This document shows positions 58,401 through 64,000 of a stretch of 64,000 nucleotides of DNA, piece after piece; positions within the stretch are counted from its first letter, which is position 1; each line of letters begins with the position of its first letter. Origin of the DNA: Methylophaga thalassica (lineage in GTDB: Bacteria > Pseudomonadota > Gammaproteobacteria > Nitrosococcales > Methylophagaceae). The stretch lies in contig NZ_BSND01000003.1 of assembly GCF_030159795.1 (NCBI RefSeq), positions 744,001-808,000 on the forward strand. Reading direction: 5' to 3'. The position numbers and the translations under genes are program-made. The notes beneath the pieces were generated by a model. That model saw only the letters and a program-made list of their open reading frames with translations, ran no database searches and had not been told where the DNA came from.

Positions 58401-58619
58401 CATGGCTGTCGTTAAAGGATATGTCACTTGATCCTCAACGACTTGTGGTGCTTGTCCCGGATATTGTGTAAAGACAATCACCTGAACATCAGACAGGTCC
58501 GGAATGGCATCCAGAGAAACATTTTTCAGACTCCAGATACCGGCGGCGACCAGAAAGCTTGCTGCCAGTAAAACCAGTAGCTTTTCACGTAATGCCAGAT
58601 CGATGATGGACTTAATCAT
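55479..58619 (-). CDS. cusA: Copper/silver RND efflux transporter CusA
   Basis: A 1046-residue heavy-metal RND pump with 12 membrane helices. The three methionines that bind Cu(I)/Ag(I) in E. coli CusA (573, 623, 672) have equivalents in YMPTTYPG, LSMFETT and LDMLSTGI, and the nearby Glu (MFE) and Arg (KTRL) are also kept. Proton-relay acidic residues are present in the NANIMSLGGIAIAIGAMIDG region. This supports Cu/Ag rather than Zn/Cd specificity. Its start overlaps the cusB end by 8 bp. Confidence 0.94.
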   Translation of the reverse strand: MIKSIIDLALREKLLVLLAASFLVAAGIWSLKNVSLDAIPDLSDVQVIVFTQYPGQAPQVVEDQVTYPLTTAMLAVPKAKSVRGYSFFGLSFVYIIFEDNTDMYWARSRVLEYLNYVSNRLPEGVSPSLGPDATGVGWVYEYALVDTSGRHDLAQLRSIQDWYLRYPLQTVDGVAEVASIGGYVKQYQIEVDPNALLNYHIPLSKVKTAIQRSNSDVGGKLIEMAETEYMVRGLGYIQSLDDIRSIAVSVTEDGTPIRLADIANIHYGPDLRRGLAELNGEGEVAGGIVVMRYGENALSTINNVKKKLKELEKSLPEGVEIQAVYDRSDLIHRGVNNLKHKLLEESLIVSLICIVFLFHARSALVAIVTLPIGILMAFIVMHWQGINANIMSLGGIAIAIGAMIDGAIVMIENAHKHLEKAATDLGRKLSSSERWQAIADASKEVGPALFFSLLIITVSFLPVFTLQAQEGRLFSPLAFTKTYAMAAAAILAISLVPVLMGLLIRGNILAEEKNPLNRLLHGLHRPVLKFCIRYRFSVLLITALLLAVSIIPIQRTGSEFMPPLDEGDILYMPTTYPGLSISKARELVQQTDKILTTFPEVASVFGKAGRAETATDPAPLSMFETTIRLKPREQWPDPAKTTRELMNELDDAIQFPGLTNSWTMPIKTRLDMLSTGIKTPVGIKISGPSLTELNILTAQVEQLVKTLPETLSAFGDKATGGYFVDININRDEIARYGLHIADVQDVIQTAIGGMNVTYTVEGLERYPVNLRYPRDMRDNLNELKRTLISAPTGAQIPLSQLADLSLKRGAPVIKTENSRPNAWVYIDIKSDDIGGYVEKARQLIDEKVSLPPGYTLSWSGQFEYMQRAAERLKLVIPLTLLLIFLLLYLNFRNIRSPLIVMLSIPFASIGGLWLLYWLGFNFSVAVAVGFIALAGVAAEIGVLVLTFIDQKIDEVRKQNPQQQLTKEAIWQAVFSGSAERVRPVAMTAIAITAGLLPILWSHGTGSDVMQRIAAPMVGGMISVTVLALFVLPLIYGLVLQFIEHRK

Positions 58620-59994
58620 GGTGATGATGCTCCATCTCTGGCATGGTCATTGACGAAGATGATGCGGGTGCTAGCATGTCCTGTCCGAGCATGTTTTGTT
58701 GATGATCTTGCATTTCTTCAGAAGCGGGGGCGTCAATTGCCCGCATTTTCTCAGTCGTTTCATTAAGTTTAGACTCAGAATCAATCAAGAACTGACTAGA
58801 CGTTACCACCTCGTCACCCACTTTCACTCCGTTCAGGATTTGCGTCCTGCCATCGGCACTTAATCCGGTAGTGACCTTACGCGGTTCAAACTGGCCCGCT
58901 GCTCTCATAATAAATACCTGCTCTTTATCACCTGAGCGAATAATGGCTTCAGTCGGTACCGTAATGGCTTCAGGCTGATTTTTGGTATGAATGGTGACAT
59001 TGGCAAACATGTCCGGTTTTAATAGCAAATCCGGATTATCAAATGCCATACGCACTTTAATGGTTCTGGTTGCAGCTTCAGCATAGGGATATATATAAGA
59101 AAGTGTGCCTTTAAAGGTTTTTCCGGGAATGGCGGTTAATTGCATATCGACGGCATCATTTTCACTGACCCAGGGCAGATCAGACTCATACACCTGTGCT
59201 ATAACCCAGACTTTACTGAGATCGGCCAGCATATATAACTCAGTTTGTGGTGTGACATACTGGCCTTCACGGGCGCCGATATTAATCACTGTGCCATTAA
59301 ACGGAGAATGAATATGCAGCGCTTTAGGTATATTGCCTGTTTTCACCATATCGTGAATTTGATGCTCTGGCACATCCAGCAATGCCAGGCGTTCCCGTGC
59401 TGAAACGACCATTTGCTCTGCACTGCGACGGATATCATCGAAAGGACTGTTTTCCAGCGTTTTTGCACTGCTGATCGCCAGCAGATATTCCTGTGAGCTG
59501 GTGACCAGTTGTGGCGAATAGACACTCAATAACATCGTGTTTTTATTGACCTGAGTACCGGTCTTATCAACAAAAAGCTTTTCAACCCATCCCTCAGTTT
59601 TGGGATGAAGTTTAGATATGCGCTCTTCATCATAGGTCACCTTACCGACTGTACGAATAAGGTGCGATAAGCTGGAAAGTTTGGCAGTTGCGGTACGAAC
59701 ACCGATATTCTGTTCGGTGACCGGATCAATTTTAACCGTACCAGCTTTTTCTGGTGCAGAGGTCTCGTCTTCATAAACCGGTATATAGTCCATTCCCATG
59801 TGGTCTTTAGCAGGAACTGGCGACGTGACTTCCGGGTTCATTGGATTACGGTAATACAATGGTTTGGCCGGTTTTTGTGTGGTTTCTGCTGTCACGGCTG
59901 GTGGGCTGGTCAAGTGCTGATATGCCATTAAACCGCCAGTGCCAATCAATAATCCGCTGATTAAACTGATAAATATAGACGTTGTTTTATTCAT
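58612..59994 (-). CDS. cusB: RND periplasmic adaptor CusB
   Basis: A 460-residue membrane fusion protein. After an N-terminal helix (about 7-27) comes a metal-binding module (LYYRNPMNPEVTSPVPAKDHMGMDYIPVYE), then the lipoyl/barrel domains (KLHPKTEGWVEKLFVDKTGTQV, IHSPFNGTVINIGAREGQYV). The C-terminal tail is rich in Met, Gln and His (QQNMLGQDML and MTMPEMEHHHHD), suggesting extra copper binding. Its start overlaps the end of the TolC-type gene. Confidence 0.92.
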   Translation of the reverse strand: MNKTTSIFISLISGLLIGTGGLMAYQHLTSPPAVTAETTQKPAKPLYYRNPMNPEVTSPVPAKDHMGMDYIPVYEDETSAPEKAGTVKIDPVTEQNIGVRTATAKLSSLSHLIRTVGKVTYDEERISKLHPKTEGWVEKLFVDKTGTQVNKNTMLLSVYSPQLVTSSQEYLLAISSAKTLENSPFDDIRRSAEQMVVSARERLALLDVPEHQIHDMVKTGNIPKALHIHSPFNGTVINIGAREGQYVTPQTELYMLADLSKVWVIAQVYESDLPWVSENDAVDMQLTAIPGKTFKGTLSYIYPYAEAATRTIKVRMAFDNPDLLLKPDMFANVTIHTKNQPEAITVPTEAIIRSGDKEQVFIMRAAGQFEPRKVTTGLSADGRTQILNGVKVGDEVVTSSQFLIDSESKLNETTEKMRAIDAPASEEMQDHQQNMLGQDMLAPASSSSMTMPEMEHHHHD

Positions 59995-61327
59995 AAAAAG
60001 TGTCCTTACCTACACTGGCCTCGAGATTAGCTAATGCCGTTTTTGCAGTTTTTACGCTAAGCCATAATTGTGTTTCGTAGTCATAAAGTGTGATTTGTGC
60101 TCTTATCAGGTTAAGAAAGTCGACTTTATTCACCTGATAACCCGATAGCATTGACGCTATGGTTTGTCGGGCCTGAGGTAGGATGCCTGTATTTAATAAA
60201 CTATATTGCTGACGTGCCTGCTCATATTGCGTCATGTAATTAGCAATCTCTGCTTGAACCTGATTCCAGCTATCCTGATAGGCGAACTGTTGTTGTTTTA
60301 ATTCACTGTTTTTTTGTGAAATGGCCATTTTTTGTTTTTTGTCGGCAAATAACGGCACGTTAATTCCGACTTGCAATGACAGCATGTCACTACGATCAGA
60401 GCCATCCAGGTTATTGCCTTGTCTGAGACCATAAGCTGCCGAAACGTTGAAATCAGGTAGCATGTTTTTTTCAGCTAAGGCTTTATCTTCTGCTGCTGCA
60501 GCAATCAGGTGTTTTTGCTGTTGTAGAAACGGCCTGTTTTGTTTCGCGAGATGGAGAATTTCTGCAGCAGATTTAATATCAGGGAGAGTGGTATCAATAT
60601 ACTGAGAGGCCGGAAGCTGAATGGGCGTATGCGTAGGTCTGCTAAGTAAGGTGTTGAGTGTGATAACCAACTGTTCACGTTGACTGTTTAACTCAATCTC
60701 ACGGTTTAGGAGTTTGGATAATTCCAGTTGAGCCAGCAGCACATCCTGCTGCAGACCATGTCCGACACGATATTTTGTTTCAGCAATATCGATAAATTGT
60801 TTAAGCAACGTTTTATTGCTGGAAATTATCGTCAACGTCTTTTCCAGATAAAACAATTGCCACCAGTAGCTTGTTATAGATTTAATTAGCTGCTGTTTAT
60901 ACTCTGTCGTCATAAACGCGCTGGCACTGGCACGTTCAGTGGCCGCTTGTTGTTTCAGTGCTAACTTGCCTGGAAATGGAATCTCCTGACTAATGCCTAA
61001 TTGCCACTGAGTCATAGCTTCTTGTGATGTGTTCAGGCTATCCGTAGGCAGGTTAACCAGGCCCATACTGATCATGGGATCCGGCAGGCTGCCAAGCTGT
61101 GAGGGCAGCGCAGACATTGCTTCAGCCTGAGCCTGACGCTGGGCAAGACCTGGGTTGGACTGCTCAGCCAAGGCTATGGCTGTATCCAGCGTTAAAACAG
61201 CGTGTACCTGCTCAACGCGCTCTTTGGTATCTTCAGCCGCATAAGCGGATGGTATGAGGAAAATCAGTGGTAAAAAAATTAACCACGCGGTAATGGTTGT
61301 ATTCCATTGCTTCATAAGCTTCACCAA
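59987..61327 (-). CDS. cusC: TolC-family outer-membrane channel CusC
   Basis: A 446-residue outer membrane factor with a signal peptide (about 1-30, cut after AYA) and two OEP repeats: LDTAIALAEQSNPGLAQRQAQ and WWQLFYLEKTLTIIS in the first, LAKQNRPFLQQQKHLIAA and IANYMTQYEQARQQYSL in the second. No lipoprotein Cys is visible after the signal. It is the first gene of the cusC-cusB-cusA block. Confidence 0.9.
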   Translation of the reverse strand: MVKLMKQWNTTITAWLIFLPLIFLIPSAYAAEDTKERVEQVHAVLTLDTAIALAEQSNPGLAQRQAQAEAMSALPSQLGSLPDPMISMGLVNLPTDSLNTSQEAMTQWQLGISQEIPFPGKLALKQQAATERASASAFMTTEYKQQLIKSITSYWWQLFYLEKTLTIISSNKTLLKQFIDIAETKYRVGHGLQQDVLLAQLELSKLLNREIELNSQREQLVITLNTLLSRPTHTPIQLPASQYIDTTLPDIKSAAEILHLAKQNRPFLQQQKHLIAAAAEDKALAEKNMLPDFNVSAAYGLRQGNNLDGSDRSDMLSLQVGINVPLFADKKQKMAISQKNSELKQQQFAYQDSWNQVQAEIANYMTQYEQARQQYSLLNTGILPQARQTIASMLSGYQVNKVDFLNLIRAQITLYDYETQLWLSVKTAKTALANLEASVGKDTFYE

Positions 61328-61387
61328 TCATTAATAATGATATAAGCACAGATGTGCTGTGGCCTCACGGAAATGAGGAGATAGGTG

Positions 61388-61753
61388 TTATAAGCTTATG
61401 GGGGGCCTGAACAGGGAGCTGTGTTGCTCTGTTGGTTTTGCTTCAATCTGACTCATGGTCAGCAGAATAAAAAGAGGCTGATTAATGGAAAGATAAGACT
61501 TCGTTGGCAGTGTGACAGTGTTGAAACAGCTGTGATGACTGGATTGACAATGATCCATATTCATACAATGCGGACACTCTTTTGATGACGTTTCTGCACA
61601 GTGTTTCTGAGTATCAGAAGATTGAACATGATGCGACGAAGAGTGAGACATATCTGAACGCATTTCTGCTTTGTCTGCGTGCGCTGACCATGATGACAAT
61701 GTCATCATCAGTGTCATGCAAAGCAGTAGCAAATGTGTCGTTAATGTTTTCAC
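61388..61753 (-). CDS. Small exported Cys/His/Met-rich protein
   Basis: A 121-residue protein with a signal peptide (about 1-26, ending AHA) and a metal-ligand-rich body: DMSHSSSHHVQSSDTQKHCA, KECPHCMNMDHCQSSHHSC. The density of Cys, His and Met and the position just upstream of cusCBA point to a periplasmic copper binder or sensor. It ends with a hydrophobic stretch (LFILLTM). It is not a homologue I recognise. The gene is 60 bp from cusC. Confidence 0.6.
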   Translation of the reverse strand: MKTLTTHLLLLCMTLMMTLSSWSAHADKAEMRSDMSHSSSHHVQSSDTQKHCAETSSKECPHCMNMDHCQSSHHSCFNTVTLPTKSYLSINQPLFILLTMSQIEAKPTEQHSSLFRPPISL

Positions 61754-61757
61754 TAGT

Positions 61758-62162
61758 TTATTCAGTCGCGTTTTGTTTTTCTTTAAATTCTGCTTTTATG
61801 GTTTCCAGTGCAGGTGGGACGGCGTCACAAGCTTCAATGTTACCAGTACACTGACTACATTCATATGCTTTCCAGCCAGCAGCAATATATTCTTCTTTAT
61901 GCGGACTGGGTAAGCGGTTGGCAATGCCTATTGTGGACTTGGCCCGTGTAGAAATATAGCCATACTCACCTTTACAAAAACGGAGTTGATCCGGATTTTT
62001 TTTGAGATCATATTTTTGATGAATTTCGATACCTACTTCACGTAAATAATGAAGCTCAGCATATAATTTTTGTAAACTGTCTCCGCTATATTGAGAGCTG
62101 ATGTTGCCAGCAAATACAGCAGGGCATAAAAATAATAACGACAAGAGGCGAAAGGTTCTCAA
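61758..62162 (-). CDS. Small exported Cys-containing protein
   Basis: A 134-residue protein with a signal peptide (MRTFRLLSLLFLCPAVFA) and four Cys in the mature part: RFCKGEYGY and YECSQCTGNIEACDAV. It is likely periplasmic. It lies 4 bp upstream of the Cys/His-rich gene and so is probably the first gene of the copper operon. I do not recognise the family; a role in metal handling is suggested only by context. Confidence 0.55.
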   Translation of the reverse strand: MRTFRLLSLLFLCPAVFAGNISSQYSGDSLQKLYAELHYLREVGIEIHQKYDLKKNPDQLRFCKGEYGYISTRAKSTIGIANRLPSPHKEEYIAAGWKAYECSQCTGNIEACDAVPPALETIKAEFKEKQNATE

Positions 62163-62268
62163 TGGTTTACTCCTCAGTATTCAATTAACTTTTGGCAGTT
62201 TTGAATACGATTAAGTTCAATCGTTTATATGGTATATGAAAAATGCATTCAGTAGGGAGGACAAGTTC

Positions 62269-62772
62269 ATGGTGTTTTATGAATTAGGGATTTCCAGCCT
62301 AGGTTGTCTACTGGTGGCTAGAAATAACAGAGCTATATGCTTTGTTGCATTGGCTGATGACCCCGACCTTTTGGTTGAGCATCTCCAAGAAAAATATCCA
62401 CATGCAAAACAACAGCAAAATGATACTTTACTAACCAGCTATTTAATCCGGATATTAAACTATATCGAGTCACCAAAAGGTGAGTTAGATTTACCGATTG
62501 AAATGGAAGGAACGACGTTTCAAAAATCAGTATGGATGACCTTACAGCAAGTTCCTGTTGGGCAAACCAGAACCTATACCGAGCTGGCAAACATGCTGGG
62601 AAAACCCTCGGCTGTGAGAGCTGTCGCCAATGCTTGTGCCGCAAATTCATTGGCTTTGCTGGTACCTTGTCATCGGATTGTTAATAAAAACGGCACGCTG
62701 TCAGGCTATCGATGGGGTGTAGAACGTAAACAAATTTTATTGGGTCGTGAAAAGGCCTTGTTGACAGTTTGA
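62269..62772 (+). CDS. ogt: Methylated-DNA-protein cysteine S-methyltransferase
   Basis: Repairs O6-alkylguanine by transferring the alkyl group to its own Cys. The product has 167 residues from the ATG at 62269, which has GGGAGG eight bases upstream (an upstream ATG at 62236 lacks a ribosome-binding site). The active site is LLVPCHRIVNKNGTLSGYRWG, with the helix-turn-helix VGQTRTYTELANMLGKPSAVRAVANAC before it. There is no Ada N-terminal domain. Confidence 0.93.
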   Translation: MVFYELGISSLGCLLVARNNRAICFVALADDPDLLVEHLQEKYPHAKQQQNDTLLTSYLIRILNYIESPKGELDLPIEMEGTTFQKSVWMTLQQVPVGQTRTYTELANMLGKPSAVRAVANACAANSLALLVPCHRIVNKNGTLSGYRWGVERKQILLGREKALLTV

Positions 62773-62783
62773 TCTTGTCTTTT
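62771..62783 (+). other. 13-mer resembling the oriC unwinding repeat
   Basis: GATCTTGTCTTTT matches 10 of 11 fixed positions of the E. coli oriC 13-mer (GATCTnTTnTTTT). It overlaps the ogt stop codon and lies just left of the DnaA-box repeats. A single such match may be chance. Confidence 0.25.
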
Positions 62784-62827
62784 TTTGTCTGCTTTACAGG
62801 GTTTGTCAAGCTTTTATTCGATAGCAG

Positions 62828-62927
62828 TGGTTAAATATTGACCACCATTTAAAGCTCGTCAGAAAAGAGTCACTTACAGATTTACCAGAAACTTATCCAC
62901 ATGCTTATCCACTGAAATTGTGGGTAA
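62828..62927 (+). repeat. DnaA-box repeat unit 1
   Basis: Palindrome-like TGGTTAAATATTGACCA (62828-62844), then a linker with AGTCACTTACAG and TTTACCAGAAAC. Boxes: TTATCCACA (62893-62901), TTATCCACT (62905-62913), and the inverted TGTGGGTAA (62919-62927, reads TTACCCACA on the minus strand). The palindrome is imperfect in this copy. Confidence 0.85.
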
Positions 62928-63010
62928 TGTGTATAAATTATTCGAGATAATTATCTTCGTATCATTCATAAAGCTTTTGTCTTTTCTCTCATCATCCGAA
63001 AACTGGCTCT

Positions 63011-63110
63011 TGGTTAAAATTTAACCATGTCATAAAGCTTGTCATAAAAGAGTCACTTACAGCTTTACCAGAAACTTATCCACATGCTTATCCACCGTTT
63101 TTGTGAGTAA
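63011..63110 (+). repeat. DnaA-box repeat unit 2
   Basis: Palindrome TGGTTAAAATTTAACCA (63011-63027), then the conserved linker AGTCACTTACAG and TTTACCAGAAAC. Boxes: TTATCCACA (63076-63084), TTATCCACC (63088-63096), inverted TGTGAGTAA (63102-63110). The geometry matches unit 1 exactly: 65 bp from palindrome start to first box. Confidence 0.85.
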
Positions 63111-63194
63111 AGTGAATAAAACTTTAGATTGACGATGAGATTTATGAATTTTATAGATGTAGCTATATCAACAATCTTCACGCTTTTTTTGCAA

Positions 63195-63294
63195 TGGTTA
63201 AAAATTAACCATCATGTAAAGTTTGTCGTAAAAGAATCACTTACAGATTTACCAGAAAGTTATCCACATTGTTTTCCACAGAAACTGTGAGTAA
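63195..63294 (+). repeat. DnaA-box repeat unit 3
   Basis: Palindrome TGGTTAAAAATTAACCA (63195-63211), linker ATCACTTACAG and TTTACCAGAAAG. Boxes: TTATCCACA (63260-63268), TTTTCCACA (63272-63280), inverted TGTGAGTAA (63286-63294). Length and spacings are the same as in units 1 and 2. Confidence 0.85.
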
Positions 63295-63381
63295 GTGCGA
63301 AACGCCTGAATAAAGGGGGATAATTCATTTAAGAACAACAAAATGCAGGAAAATATCTATATAATCCATGTGGATTTTGTC

Positions 63382-64000
63382 ATGAGCGTGGGTGTTGGCT
63401 TGCTAAATGTTAAACACAGTTTTTTATTAATCGGATTGTTATTGACGTTACCATTTCGATGTGAGGCCTTAGATACGGGTATTGAGGGCTTGTCTGTGAA
63501 TGGTTACGGCACATTAGGCCTCATCTACAATGACAGCGATAATATTCTCTATCGCAACTCCATCGAACAAGAGGGCAGTGGGCATGGATTTGATTCAGCA
63601 ACCGAGTCTAACCTTGGCCTGCAAATTGATTACATTTTCAACCAGCAGTTAAATTTCACCACACAATTTGTTTTCATAGACAGACCTGAGCAGTCATTTA
63701 ACAACACCCTTAAATCAGCTTTTTTTACCTATCATTTTGATAATCGTTTTGAAATTGGGTTTGGTCGTTTACCGAATGATGTCTTCATGTCATCAGAATA
63801 TAAAAATGTTGGTTTTGCTCGTTTATGGACGCATTTGCCCGTCGCGTTTTATGGCCAGCTAGCGGGTGAATCCTACGATGGCGCAAAATTAAGCCATCAC
63901 TTCAGATTAGGGGATGGTGTGTTGACCTCGTCTGTATGGGCGGGTCGAAGCAACTTTCCTTATGACAGTAATGGTGAGGCAAAAAAGATAAAGTTTGAGC
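63382..64000 (+). CDS. Outer-membrane porin-like protein (3' end beyond window)
   Basis: An open frame of 206 complete codons that runs off the window. It encodes a signal peptide (about residues 1-29, hydrophobic core FLLIGLLLTLPF) and then alternating beta-strand sequence: LSVNGYGTLGLIYNDSDN, LGLQIDYIFNQQLNFTTQFV, FFTYHFDNRFEIGFGRLPND, YKNVGFARLWTHLPVAFYGQ. This is typical of a trimeric porin-type barrel beginning near residue 37. The substrate is unknown. The ATG at 63382 is the first in-frame start; the ribosome-binding site is weak. It lies 87 bp downstream of the third DnaA-box unit. Confidence 0.75.
   Translation, partial: MSVGVGLLNVKHSFLLIGLLLTLPFRCEALDTGIEGLSVNGYGTLGLIYNDSDNILYRNSIEQEGSGHGFDSATESNLGLQIDYIFNQQLNFTTQFVFIDRPEQSFNNTLKSAFFTYHFDNRFEIGFGRLPNDVFMSSEYKNVGFARLWTHLPVAFYGQLAGESYDGAKLSHHFRLGDGVLTSSVWAGRSNFPYDSNGEAKKIKFE

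Larger units (their letters stand above)
62773..63381. other. 609-bp gene-free region with tripled DnaA-box modules: candidate origin, DnaA-titration or regulatory region
   Basis: No plausible gene is present. Three 100-bp repeat units (listed separately) occupy 62828-63294, with spacers of 83 and 84 bp that are AT-rich and unlike each other. The region holds nine DnaA-box-like 9-mers: three perfect TTATCCACA and six with one or two mismatches. GATC sites are absent within the array, so control of the E. coli Dam/SeqA kind is not expected. A TATAAT at 63360-63365 lies just before the porin-like gene. Confidence 0.6.

Overview
The window looks like chromosomal DNA of a moderately AT-rich gammaproteobacterium. 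The evidence is gene content and order: a recA-recX-alaS-lysC-csrA run followed by tRNA-Ser(GCT) and tRNA-Arg(ACG) genes, the order rpe-gph-trpEGDC, osmC next to a CRP-family gene, cmoAB, tamAB, dksA and rlmF. A methylotroph-like genus such as Methylophaga is my guess from overall protein flavour (ExaC-type aldehyde dehydrogenase, AMP-phosphorylase-type enzyme, proton P-type ATPase); the sequence alone does not prove it. I see no phage, insertion sequence, CRISPR array or rRNA operon.

Layout. 1-7.6 kb: a DUF2726 gene, three tRNA genes, then a leftward recombination/translation block (pncC-recA-recX-alaS-lysC-csrA). 7.6-12.1 kb: mutS, then leftward ycgL, a VOC protein and an OsmC protein, and a rightward Clp/CRP-like regulator. 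12.1-17.4 kb: leftward rpe-gph-trpE-trpG-trpD-trpC. 17.5-22.2 kb: a DUF3530 / spermidine-synthase-like pair, an L,D-transpeptidase and a YgiQ radical SAM protein. 22.2-26.3 kb: cytochrome b561-YceI, a tiny membrane-protein gene that I add, tsaB, cmoA and cmoB. 26.3-33.2 kb: two small secreted proteins, then a leftward AMP-phosphorylase-type enzyme, a PRPP-synthetase-like protein, a proton P-type ATPase and an MtfA-like peptidase. 33.4-41.2 kb: tRNA-Ser(TGA), a Bax-inhibitor-like protein, moaA, mazG-hslR-acs, and an ExaC-like aldehyde dehydrogenase divergent from an AraC regulator. 41.3-51 kb: tamA-tamB, dksA, an aminotransferase, a DgcZ-like diguanylate cyclase and rlmF. 51-52.3 kb: a metY-type gene broken by an internal deletion that removes its PLP lysine. 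52.5-62.2 kb: a copper/silver island (P1B ATPase, divergent MerR regulator, CusA-CusB-CusC and two small secreted proteins). 62.3-64 kb: ogt, a repeat region, and the start of an outer-membrane porin-like gene that runs off the window.

The most striking structure is at 62828-63294. Three exactly 100-bp units each carry a 17-bp TGGTTAA...TTAACCA palindrome (imperfect in unit 1), a conserved 48-bp linker, and three DnaA-box-like 9-mers in fixed geometry, starting with a perfect TTATCCACA 65 bp after the palindrome start. The units are separated by unrelated 83-84 bp spacers. This looks like a replication origin, a DnaA-titration locus or a DnaA-controlled regulatory region. No dnaA, gidA or mioC lies in the window, so its role is open.

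Other points of interest are the nucleotide-phosphorylase/proton-pump cluster, the CRP-family protein whose ligand pocket resembles Xanthomonas Clp, the 39-residue membrane protein sharing a palindromic -10 element with tsaB, and well-formed regulator sites at the aldehyde dehydrogenase and copper ATPase promoters.
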